64,000 nt of DNA from Prorocentrum cordatum (Eukaryota > Sar > Dinophyceae > Prorocentrales > Prorocentraceae): contig CAUYUJ010019873.1 in assembly GCA_963575745.1 (NCBI GenBank), positions 56,442-120,441 of the forward strand. Direction: 5' to 3'. Below the pieces are notes generated by a model. That model was not told the origin of the DNA and made no database searches. It worked only from the letters and a program-made list of their open reading frames with translations. Position numbers and translations under genes: made by a program. Positions 29,243 to 37,781 of the stretch are shown here, in pieces (within the stretch, counting starts at the first letter, position 1; each line of letters begins with the position of its first letter).

Positions 29243-32200
29243 GTGCAAGAAAGTGTTCGTGGACTACATGATCACTTGAACGCGGTGATCCCAGGATCGC
29301 ACCGCAAGTGTCCACCAGAAAACTTTACGACAATGATACTGAAAACGGAGTGGATGATGATTCACAACGATTGGTCCAACATTGGCAGTGCAGTACTGGG
29401 ACAATACACTGAGGACAGCGTTCGAGATACACAAAGATACTACAACAATGGTCTGTGTGCACCGTCCGATGTATACCAGAATGGATTGGTAACGCCATGC
29501 TATGCTCCTAAAATTGATCGTGCAACGGCCAAGTTACCTACTCGCCCACCTGGCATTGCCAGGACATCGGATACATCTGGACACATCGGCCATGTTGTTG
29601 AAGATAATTTGGTCACCAACATGAGAGCATTTTCCGACCTAAACCAAATGAACAAATTTCGCCGCAAGCTTACTACATGGCTGGCTGCGCGCGGAGGCTT
29701 TGGAAGTATCGGATCAAACTCCAAGACGGTGGCAACGCCATCCGACCATCCGAATGGTTGGGTGGTGATACTGGACGATCCAGAAGATACGGAACGCACT
29801 TATCGTTGGACACCATACAACGAGGGCACCGACTTCTTCGGCGAAGCCGCTGACCAGATCGGCTCGAATGACCCTGGCCTTACTCCTGGTAATGATGTTG
29901 ACCCATTTGAGCTGGGCCACGCAAAATACAGTGCTTTCTGTGGTGGTCGCTTGGTTTCTACCCTACTTTCAGATAATGGGTGGCACTCCCTCATACAAGA
30001 GGACTTGAGACTACTATTGCATCATGCGTTTGGGCCATCGAGTCACGCGTACAAATGGAACAACTTGTACACTGACTCAACATGGATCATGCAGCTCAGG
30101 AAAGGGTCCAAGAGTGCAAAACACAAGAAGTATCCTACTTTCGGCATCGACGAGCTCAACGCTGCCCAGAAGAGAATCGACCTCGCCAATGCATCAAATA
30201 CTGCTCTTGTACCGCTATTTATGCCGTGCCTCAACCGCGCGGAATACATGGGCGGCGCTACTCTTGATCATTTGTCGACCATTATCCGCGACGACATCAT
30301 GATGTGGGCATTTTCCTTTGGCAATTATAGGGAATGGTTCAGACAGAATGACACGCCGATCGGTCAAGATTGCGTTCGCTTGCCTGAAGCTGGTTATGAC
30401 GACATACGCTATGGTATGGAAGAACTACGCAAACAACGTTTCGAGAACGAAGATAGCCGTACCGATGCTATTCTCAACAACCAGTTTGAGAACACTCTCG
30501 AGCAGCGCAGTATGATCAGGAAGATCCGCGAAGCCAGAGGCCTCATGTTTCAAAGCGACAACGCTTCTATCAAGAAGTGGCGCGAGTTAAACGAGACTAT
30601 CTGGGATTACTGGGCCAACGATTTCCCATCATACGTGAAACAAAGACACTATTGCAGGGGACTTAATGCCATGGTAGTATGGAGCGCGAACGACATCGCA
30701 TGTGCCAATCACGGACAAAACACCGTCGACATGCGCCGACATCAGAATCGTGCTCCCACTAACGTATACGAGCTCCAAAAGATGGAATGTGAGGGCGGCG
30801 TGCCGACGCTCATGCCCGTACACGTGCTCGTGGACGTGTCACGTTTTGTCGACGTGATGCAGTATTTCCGCTGCCCCACGGTCATGGGGCCTGGAAAAGC
30901 AGCGCAATGGGGCGTACATCCAAACTTTGATCACCACACGAGCGACCTGATCAATATCATGCAGAACCGTGGTATCACTGTTCTTCCATCCGACCATTGG
31001 GTGGATACGTACGATAGGATTACCCCGCAGGCTTGGCACGCCAAGCAGAACAACCATAACATGGCAATGTTTACAACGCAGTTCTGCGACGCAGTATGCT
31101 ATCGCAATTTCTGCGCTTTGATACAGTCTTTACCTTCTCAGCCATATCCATTCAGGCCGCCATTGCTGACTGCTGTCGCAGACGATCAGGCCTACACGCA
31201 GGCCAAAGAAATCATGGCAGCCCTCGATTTCAGAGAAAAGATGACAAACGAATGGAAAAGAGACCTCAGCCTCACGACGTTGATGACACAGACGGCAAAC
31301 GAGATGGCTCATTGTGCGTGGATGGCATCATGTGCCGATGGTACATTGCCGGCATCACTGCCTGCCGAAGCAGGCGACACCACTGAGCCTACTCCTGGAA
31401 TGTCGACACGTGCGCCAGCACCTGACCCTGGCGATCCTGACAAAACCCTTCCTGATAATGATCCATGGGTTATTGCATACAACGACTTATTCCAGTACCT
31501 CATGCTGTTGATCAAAGACTACCCTGGGGCTTTGGCATCTTGGCATTCTCTTGAGAAAATGAAACTCCTACATCCCAAGATCGTCAAAACTGTTGAAGAT
31601 GCACATGCAGTTACTTGGGTTGTATTCGAACAATTCTTACATCAGATTAAAGATTTGGATGGAGATGATCATGCGACCAAAGCAAGAATCATTGCAGACG
31701 ATAACAGGTTGACTTCTCACTGCATCGGCCCAGCTGCCGCGAACGAGAAGAACATCGAAGCATGCAAAACATTCTTCAAACAGAATGCACTGGATCGGGT
31801 TGCTTTGGGTCATGACCCTGATGTTCCTACAGCCGTATGGAAGGCAGCAGCTGATACAGCGCAGCCAGCCCCACCAGGCCCATTGCCTGATCCATTGCAA
31901 CCTGGACCGCAATCGATAAAAGTGTCGCAACCATCGACTCCCGAACCCAAAGCAGAACAGCAGCCAGCTGATCAGCTCCCCAAGGCTGAGGCGGTACCGA
32001 TTCCTGACGACGGCGCTGACCTTGAGGCCATGGAGCTGGAGGCAACTCCTGCCGAGGAGGACCCGTCTCCACATGAAATGAATATATTATCATGGCAGGA
32101 CAGCTGTGAGCGTTCCATGCACGAGGACATCAGCAAGATCGGGATATTCGATAACGCATGCACCATTCGGGAGTGGAAGCTGCAAGCAGGCATCAAAGAT

Positions 32201-32767
32201 AACCATCCGTACATGTGCCCAATGTTGCGGGGCGCACGCGCGACCAATGGATTTGCCTGCCTGGGTGACCAGGACTGGTTTGATCAATTGTTGCACGACG
32301 ATAGCGTGATCGCTCATGCGCCTGATATCGCACAGTCTGGTTGCTTCCCAGAGTGGAAATGGATACCATTACCACATTATGACGATGTACGTTATGGTCC
32401 CGAGCTACTTGAGGAAGAATGGCTGGGAGCAAACAAATGGATGAGCAAAGACATAACGACTATGTTACGCCATGAGATTCACTACAAAAAGTTTGGGATT
32501 AATCAATTGCATGATAGACGTATCAATATCTCGGAGAAAGCAACAAAGAATGGATGTAAGATTCCAAGCAATTGGAAATCCTTTAAAGAGATGGTCGAAT
32601 GGAAATTCAGAGATCGCAAAGACAGACACAATGGACCATCCATGGAAGCGGCAGTGGCACATTTTAAGAAAGATGGTGAAAATGATGGATATGCCGATGG
32701 GAACGACTACTACCCGATATTCATCATTCGTGCGTTCCAGAAACATATTGATTCGCAGAAAAACTGA
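29243..32767 (+). CDS. extra copia ORF3: unknown N-terminal region ending in the first lobe of a Tpt1/KptA-like domain
   Basis: The frame is open from 29,213 without an early ATG (the listed start is GTG), so it probably continues the preceding ORF. Residues from 29,243: about 1-440 unknown, mixed alpha/beta-like; 477-600 with VVWSANDIA and PSDHWVD, faintly like SGNH hydrolases but too weak to call; 700-760 and 870-960 Pro/Glu-rich linkers. YDD.RYG.E.L occurs twice (about 390 and 1,048), a possible internal duplication. At 1,067-1,090 MSKDITTMLRHEI...FGINQL matches the winged-helix N-lobe of RNA 2'-phosphotransferases, with R1076-H1077 in the LRH position. TGA at 32,765 ends it. The same frame continues open into ORF4, so ORF3 and ORF4 were probably one gene. 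Confidence 0.72.
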   Translation: MQESVRGLHDHLNAVIPGSHRKCPPENFTTMILKTEWMMIHNDWSNIGSAVLGQYTEDSVRDTQRYYNNGLCAPSDVYQNGLVTPCYAPKIDRATAKLPTRPPGIARTSDTSGHIGHVVEDNLVTNMRAFSDLNQMNKFRRKLTTWLAARGGFGSIGSNSKTVATPSDHPNGWVVILDDPEDTERTYRWTPYNEGTDFFGEAADQIGSNDPGLTPGNDVDPFELGHAKYSAFCGGRLVSTLLSDNGWHSLIQEDLRLLLHHAFGPSSHAYKWNNLYTDSTWIMQLRKGSKSAKHKKYPTFGIDELNAAQKRIDLANASNTALVPLFMPCLNRAEYMGGATLDHLSTIIRDDIMMWAFSFGNYREWFRQNDTPIGQDCVRLPEAGYDDIRYGMEELRKQRFENEDSRTDAILNNQFENTLEQRSMIRKIREARGLMFQSDNASIKKWRELNETIWDYWANDFPSYVKQRHYCRGLNAMVVWSANDIACANHGQNTVDMRRHQNRAPTNVYELQKMECEGGVPTLMPVHVLVDVSRFVDVMQYFRCPTVMGPGKAAQWGVHPNFDHHTSDLINIMQNRGITVLPSDHWVDTYDRITPQAWHAKQNNHNMAMFTTQFCDAVCYRNFCALIQSLPSQPYPFRPPLLTAVADDQAYTQAKEIMAALDFREKMTNEWKRDLSLTTLMTQTANEMAHCAWMASCADGTLPASLPAEAGDTTEPTPGMSTRAPAPDPGDPDKTLPDNDPWVIAYNDLFQYLMLLIKDYPGALASWHSLEKMKLLHPKIVKTVEDAHAVTWVVFEQFLHQIKDLDGDDHATKARIIADDNRLTSHCIGPAAANEKNIEACKTFFKQNALDRVALGHDPDVPTAVWKAAADTAQPAPPGPLPDPLQPGPQSIKVSQPSTPEPKAEQQPADQLPKAEAVPIPDDGADLEAMELEATPAEEDPSPHEMNILSWQDSCERSMHEDISKIGIFDNACTIREWKLQAGIKDNHPYMCPMLRGARATNGFACLGDQDWFDQLLHDDSVIAHAPDIAQSGCFPEWKWIPLPHYDDVRYGPELLEEEWLGANKWMSKDITTMLRHEIHYKKFGINQLHDRRINISEKATKNGCKIPSNWKSFKEMVEWKFRDRKDRHNGPSMEAAVAHFKKDGENDGYADGNDYYPIFIIRAFQKHIDSQKN
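32765..32767 (+). other. single in-frame TGA inside the Tpt1-like domain
   Basis: The frame is open for more than 1,170 codons before and 1,250 codons after this TGA. The 42 codons between it and the ATG at 32,894 are coding-like and contain the conserved IRCVGGHS segment. The stop therefore splits one domain. Mutation, readthrough, recoding and sequencing error are all possible. Confidence 0.75.
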
Positions 32768-32893
32768 ATCGAGATATATGCCAAGCCGATCCCTGAGGGA
32801 GGTGACCCCAGTTCTTTTGATTGGAACAGCGTCATCGCTATTCGGTGCGTTGGTGGTCACAGTTGTGTCAAGCCATCTTCCAAGCCATGGAAT

Positions 32894-35800
32894 ATGGGAT
32901 GGGAGAGCCTACAATGGACAGATGTTAAATATCTCCATCACGGCACAGCATCCCGCGCTTGGAAAAACATATTGAAGACAGGGATCAGTCCTGGATACAT
33001 TGATCCATCTTCCCAGAGAGACAAACATCATAAACCATCACAGCGCTCTGAGGCATTCTTTAGTTCTAGCACATATTTGAACACTGTCCAAAATAATCCA
33101 CACACTTCAGTGGAATCATACAAGTTCAATAACTACAAGAACGAGGTCGAGCTGGTGATCAACATGGAGATCGCCACAAAAGCAGGTTGTAGATTTTGGC
33201 TGGGTGCTCAGGGCGCTATCATGACAGAGGACGTGGTACCCGCTGCGGCAATTCTCGCAATTCGCCGCCTCAAACCACACCACATGCATGGTCAGCAGTT
33301 ATGGCCAGATGGCGACCCATGGGGCTACCCGCCATTGGCAGCAAGACCGCCATTGAGCAAATACGAGATTTGCGCCTACCTTCCTGGAGAGCTCATCGAC
33401 GACCCTCCTGGGATAGCACCTATCGGCCCCGACCAGAACATGGAGCCTCCAAGGACAACGTCAGCATCAGCACCTTCGGTCCAGCTGGGGGAAACCCCTG
33501 CTAGCCGTACATCTGCAGACGACGCCTTGGATGAACAAATAGTCCGCGCTATGATTCGGGAGACCAATCACAAAGCAGATGATAAAGAATGGTTACTTGC
33601 CTTGTCATACTGTCGCGAAGCTCTTCGACCGATCACATCGAAGATCACGCAAAAATATTGGGACCGTCGCCCTGCATTTAATGATGTTCGAATGGGAGAC
33701 TTCATTGTCGTCAAGAATTGGGGTTCTACCAAATGCTTTCATTGCGACTATCACTGGCCCAAGGGCAATCACAAAACCAAAATTGCCTTGACCAAGGGAC
33801 ACATATATGGTCCAATCATCCATTTCGGCATCTTCGACAAGTTCTTTGCGGTACAAGTACCTATTCTCAACTACGGTTTACGATGGGTAAACATATGGTA
33901 TAATGACAAAATCATGCCCCTCAAGGGCGTTGTCTTTGCATTACCGATTCGTATCGAAGAACACGCCATTGACCCAACATGTATGGAGACCGTCCTGAAA
34001 GGTCCGACATCATGCAGCGAAAAGATACTCCAGCACAAGACTGATGGCAGTTTACCATACCTTGGCATGCCGAGCATTCATAGACCACGTATTCCGCGTA
34101 CACCGCCCAGAAGGCCCGCTCCTCGGACACCCGATCCCGACGAGCTGGTGGCCACACCTGCCGAGGACAACGCTCATGCGGGCGACAATCCTCGACAGAC
34201 TGCAGTATCATCGCATGATCCTTTGATCACCGTAATCGTGGACATATCGAACATAACGCTCACCGCTGATGAGAAAGCTGCGAACGACAACATGAGAGCA
34301 GATCTCTCGGCAGACATCCAAGCAGATGAGCAGATTGAGGCGAGCATACTCGACAACATCATTGACCCGCCATCGGACTTCCTTAACCATCCAGATTACG
34401 ACCCCGACGAGGATTCAAGATGGATTAGACAGTCAGAAGACTGCCGTGTATATTGTTGGACATCGGAGCTGCTGGTGGATTCGCTTATGATCAAGATGAA
34501 ACAGATCATCGAGATACGCAGTGGCGCAGAAAGAATTGTAATGGACAAAACACAATCGCATTTACAATTTGAGATTCGATTTGGATCGAAAGCATGGAAT
34601 GCGGAGTCATACCAATTGAATTACGATCATACCCACAAATGGGCGCGTGACTTACCAAATTGCAGTGCAGATCATTTCTTCAAAAAGAGGGTACATTTCC
34701 TCGACCCAGAGACTATCGAGGAGTCGACCACAGGCATCTTTCAATGGATCTCCAAAGTATACCAGAACATCTTGAAATATAGTATTGCGGAGCTTCCAGA
34801 TTTCACCAAAGAGGCCATCCATGAGAAACATCCTGCACTCCAGGCACTGCGTGACCTATTCAAAAATTGTACTGAGACATACGGTAATCCAGACTTTCCT
34901 GTATGGGAAGAGCTGGTGGAAACACCTGCCGCGCCTCATGAGCAAGGCGCTGAGCAGGATATTCCCCAGGATCCAGGCAGCGTTGCGTCTGCAGCTCCCG
35001 ATCAGGAAACCATGGTACGTATCATAGCCGAGCAGACGGGACTCAAACGCGAGGAGGGCGACAACGAGGCTACCTTGCAGGAGAAAGCTCGCCGTCTTCG
35101 TGAAGAGAACGTATGCCATGGCGGTACCGAGGATACGGACAACACCAAGATAGAGTACAAAGGACTGCCAGGGGAAATATTGTCTAGGATCGAGATCGGG
35201 GGTTTAAGTAGATCAACCGCTTCCCGACCGAACACCGGGACCAATCGTGAGGCCACCAATCAGATCGGCCAGAGCCTCGCTCGCGGTCAGGACACCCGCT
35301 GGGGATCCCGCGATCACCTCACGTCGGAAGGGGCCCCCGAGGCGATCTTGCATCCCATGCCGCTCTGTCAGAATTGCGGTCGAGATCTGTCCCTTGGGAT
35401 TGTCACAGGTGACGGCACACTTTGTGATATCTGTTGGCAGTATACCGTGGCCGTAGGCGCCACGGGTAAGAGCACCGCCACACAGAGCGATCTCGCGTAC
35501 CTCCAGAAGCTGACGAACTGGATCAAGATGACACTCTCTGAGGACCACATCGCGAGATACATGAAGGACGGTGCGCACGTCATTATGACGGGTGCGCGAT
35601 CGCACGCAGGCAATGAGAAAGATCAGTTGCGGAGATTGGCCAATGCGTCCAGAAAGAGGTATCAGAAGTGGGTCGAATCAGGTAGCCCTGCTGCACACGA
35701 GTGCAGATTGATGGGCGAAGCCGATGACGACAGACCTCTGTACTACCCATTCGCCAATCTCGTACAACGCTTTCTCAACGACCTCAAGTTCCACCACCAA

Positions 35801-36523
35801 ATGACAGGTGCCCGCGTGAACATCGGCAAGAAGCCCTGGACCGTGGAGGGCATGCGTGATGCGTGGGACATCCTCGACGTCAGTATTAGGACAGGACAGG
35901 CTGGTCGGAGGAAGTGGTGGCTGAACGAGGGCCGCCTCGACAGGCAGACGCGGCAGGCTCGCGGACTGGTCGCGGTTTCTCTCCCTAGAAGGGACGGCAC
36001 CCGTGAACAGTTCACTCAGCGAAAGCTTGCCGCGATTGCCAATGAGTTGTTAGGCTCCCTCGATCCGTCACATACCGACCAAAGGGGGGTTGATACAGGG
36101 ATGAGAACCGATCCCGATACACAATCCCATCAGTCCGATGATGCCATGGAGCCGCGCCATCCGCGGCCGCCGCCGCGCCCTGCTCCTGGCGATGCTGCTG
36201 CGTCCAGCGCCCCAGGCGCGACGGACTACACGTCCGCGGGGCCACGTGCCAAGAGAGCGCGTACATCAGATTGCGCCGCGTACTGGCGCGACGACCTCGA
36301 GGACAGCTACTGGGGTCTCAGGTGCTGGAGTTACTACGTCAACTGTTGGATCTATATCGCGATCAACAACGATGAGTACGTATACATCCAGGACATCACG
36401 TACACTGATTGGTTTCGCAACTGGATCCCGAGAACGGCTTGGGAGACATTCGCGACGAGCTACGCGACGTACAACGGCCAGAGGATGTGGGACCGCAGGT
36501 TCTACAAGAACGGCAGCACGTAG
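32894..36523 (+). CDS. extra copia ORF4: ADP-ribosyltransferase lobe of a Tpt1/KptA-like domain plus long unknown C-terminal region
   Basis: The listed start is the first ATG, but the frame is open from 32,768 directly after the TGA of ORF3, and the upstream codons carry VGGHS (32,849-32,863). Residues from 32,894: H15-H16-G17-T18-A-S-R, then WKNILKTGISPG, QRSEAFFSSS, NEVELVINMEIATKAGCRFW and GAIMTEDVVPAAAIL. This order matches KptA/Tpt1 (HGTASR..IL..GL, R..VHLS, V.L.ID, G..FW, NGVWLT..V). The Arg-His pair of the catalytic tetrad is kept in ORF3; the other two Arg cannot be placed surely, so activity is open. Further on lie an unknown region with CFHCDYHW (about 280), a zinc-ribbon-like C825-x2-C828...C844-x2-C847, a basic stretch AKRARTSD near 1,120, and an aromatic-rich C-terminus ending in TAG TGA. 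No signal peptide or membrane segment is seen, which argues against an envelope protein. Confidence 0.75.
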   Translation: MGWESLQWTDVKYLHHGTASRAWKNILKTGISPGYIDPSSQRDKHHKPSQRSEAFFSSSTYLNTVQNNPHTSVESYKFNNYKNEVELVINMEIATKAGCRFWLGAQGAIMTEDVVPAAAILAIRRLKPHHMHGQQLWPDGDPWGYPPLAARPPLSKYEICAYLPGELIDDPPGIAPIGPDQNMEPPRTTSASAPSVQLGETPASRTSADDALDEQIVRAMIRETNHKADDKEWLLALSYCREALRPITSKITQKYWDRRPAFNDVRMGDFIVVKNWGSTKCFHCDYHWPKGNHKTKIALTKGHIYGPIIHFGIFDKFFAVQVPILNYGLRWVNIWYNDKIMPLKGVVFALPIRIEEHAIDPTCMETVLKGPTSCSEKILQHKTDGSLPYLGMPSIHRPRIPRTPPRRPAPRTPDPDELVATPAEDNAHAGDNPRQTAVSSHDPLITVIVDISNITLTADEKAANDNMRADLSADIQADEQIEASILDNIIDPPSDFLNHPDYDPDEDSRWIRQSEDCRVYCWTSELLVDSLMIKMKQIIEIRSGAERIVMDKTQSHLQFEIRFGSKAWNAESYQLNYDHTHKWARDLPNCSADHFFKKRVHFLDPETIEESTTGIFQWISKVYQNILKYSIAELPDFTKEAIHEKHPALQALRDLFKNCTETYGNPDFPVWEELVETPAAPHEQGAEQDIPQDPGSVASAAPDQETMVRIIAEQTGLKREEGDNEATLQEKARRLREENVCHGGTEDTDNTKIEYKGLPGEILSRIEIGGLSRSTASRPNTGTNREATNQIGQSLARGQDTRWGSRDHLTSEGAPEAILHPMPLCQNCGRDLSLGIVTGDGTLCDICWQYTVAVGATGKSTATQSDLAYLQKLTNWIKMTLSEDHIARYMKDGAHVIMTGARSHAGNEKDQLRRLANASRKRYQKWVESGSPAAHECRLMGEADDDRPLYYPFANLVQRFLNDLKFHHQMTGARVNIGKKPWTVEGMRDAWDILDVSIRTGQAGRRKWWLNEGRLDRQTRQARGLVAVSLPRRDGTREQFTQRKLAAIANELLGSLDPSHTDQRGVDTGMRTDPDTQSHQSDDAMEPRHPRPPPRPAPGDAAASSAPGATDYTSAGPRAKRARTSDCAAYWRDDLEDSYWGLRCWSYYVNCWIYIAINNDEYVYIQDITYTDWFRNWIPRTAWETFATSYATYNGQRMWDRRFYKNGST

Positions 36524-36540
36524 TGAGTCGGCCGCAAGGC

Positions 36541-36592
36541 CCACCGCTCAAAGGCATGAACTTCGATAACCAAAGTTCGCCTTGAGCGGTGG
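36541..36592 (+). promoter_or_regulatory. 3'-UTR hairpin after the last ORF
   Basis: CCACCGCTCAAAGGC pairs with GCCTTGAGCGGTGG, with a nested GAACTT/AAGTTC stem. It begins about 18 bases after the stop codon. A role in RNA stability, 3' processing or packaging is possible but not shown. Confidence 0.55.
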
Positions 36593-36890
36593 CTATTACA
36601 TACTTTGAGGCCACTGCATTATATAACACAAGTGGCCACGCACACAAATACCTTTTGCGATAACCGAGGCCGCCTCCTAAGGGGCAGCGCCAACTGGAGT
36701 CGCCACGCAGAATTTTATACACATGAGTTTTCGTGTTCATCAACACGACATTCTGTATGGCCAGACATTTGCTTTTGCACAAAGATGTGTTTCATTTCAA
36801 GATCGTGTTTGTCAACGCGATCTTAGCATGCATATTTTAACAGTTTAAACCTGATTGCGTCGAGCATAATCTGATAGCTGGTGGCAACAC

Positions 36891-36912
36891 CTGCCTCGCA
36901 AAAGCGAGGCAG
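36891..36912 (+). promoter_or_regulatory. perfect 9-bp hairpin in the 3' region
   Basis: CTGCCTCGC-AAAA-GCGAGGCAG. A second weaker inverted repeat, AAGATCG...CGATCTT, lies at about 36,799-36,824. They sit between the last ORF and the 3' LTR. Confidence 0.5.
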
Positions 36913-37193
36913 TTTGCATGTTGCTTTCACGCTCAGATCTTCTTTCTCCGCCCACCCTGGTCTCGTTCTTCTCCGCCCTCGAGTGCCGAAGCGTTTTGGG
37001 GGGCGCACCGAGGGGGCACCAAAGCGTGCCTGGCGAAGAAAGGGGGGCCCAGGGTGTTCCTTCTAACTTCACTTTGCAGCTGTGGCTTCGCTGATTTTAA
37101 GCCCAGCTGCCTTCTGACTTAAGGACCAAAGGAGTAAATGGGTGGCGGATTCCCTTCCTTTGTTCCCCAGTCCTGCCCTCGCGGGCGGGATTC

Positions 37194-37204
37194 GGGACGG
37201 GGGG
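37194..37204 (+). promoter_or_regulatory. candidate polypurine tract
   Basis: GGGACGGGGGG directly abuts the TG of the 3' LTR, the expected place for the plus-strand primer. One C interrupts it. Confidence 0.5.
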
Positions 37205-37400
37205 TGTGAATGGAACCCGCGTAAGACCCTCATATATACTCCTTATCCTTACCTCTCCTGCGCCTGGCCGTTTGGGCTCAGGTATTGAGATAGATCGATC
37301 AGACCTTGATCGTGCGGGAGGGAAAGATATCCATCTATCCCTCCTTCTCTCTACCAGCGGATCAGGGGTTCTGTACCCTTGTACTTCAACCCCATACACA
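37205..37400 (+). repeat. 3' LTR
   Basis: 196 bp, collinear with the 5' LTR without indels and differing at six positions. Starts TGTGAATGG, ends CATACACA, followed by GATGC. Confidence 0.95.
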
Positions 37401-37405
37401 GATGC
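37401..37405. repeat. target-site duplication, right copy (GATGC)
   Basis: Exact repeat of 19,508-19,512. The empty site can be read as CACCC-GATGC-ACCCG. Confidence 0.9.
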
Positions 37406-37781
37406 ACCCGCGCCTCCCTTCTCCACTTTTGATTTCTGCCCACTCGGAAACCGAACCTCCACCTTCCGGGCGGCTTCAGACAGAACCAATGTGCCAGGGT
37501 GATTCCATTCAGTTTGGCTCGAGCTGTTGTGGAGGGTAAGTACATAGCGCGCGGCTGGCGAACTCGCGGGGCCCCAGCCCAGCCACTGAACATCCCACGG
37601 GCCCTGCGCAGCACGGTGCAGCATGACAAAGCCCAGCGCGGACAGCCTGCAGGTCAAGACACAGCGCGACGCGAGCGCGGTTCTTAGTCCCCCGCGCGCG
37701 CTGTCTGGCCTGTAATTAATGAGGTAAAGGTTCTATGGATCAAATAAGTAATACTTATATTATTATTTAGGCATTTATCCG
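37406..37781. other. right flank of the copia element, no gene recognised
   Basis: GC-rich, then AT-rich near 37,715-37,780. No ORF or motif I can support. Confidence 0.4.

Larger units (their letters stand above)
19513..37400 (+). mobile_element. giant Ty1/copia-type LTR retrotransposon (17,888 bp), nearly intact
   Basis: Complete by structure: two 196-bp LTRs in direct orientation, TG...CA ends, perfect 5-bp target duplication, and protease-integrase-RT-RNase H order, which defines the copia superfamily. Typical copia elements are about 5-6 kb; the excess here is a long Gag N-terminus and about 7.7 kb of coding sequence after RNase H. LTRs differ at 6 of 196 positions with no indel, so the insertion is not very recent. 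Interior codons look clearly less GC-rich than the flanking DNA. The main frames carry few lesions: apparent frame changes at about 19,901, 26,343 and 29,213, a TAA at 26,261 and a TGA at 32,765. Gag has no ATG in its long frame. Confidence 0.93.

Noticed and set aside
32765-32767. Selenocysteine at the TGA
   Set aside because: I cannot identify a SECIS-type structure, and the Tpt1 family has no known selenocysteine at this place.
29243-36523. Envelope-like protein, as in some copia lineages
   Set aside because: No signal peptide, no hydrophobic membrane segment, and the recognisable part is Tpt1/KptA-like.
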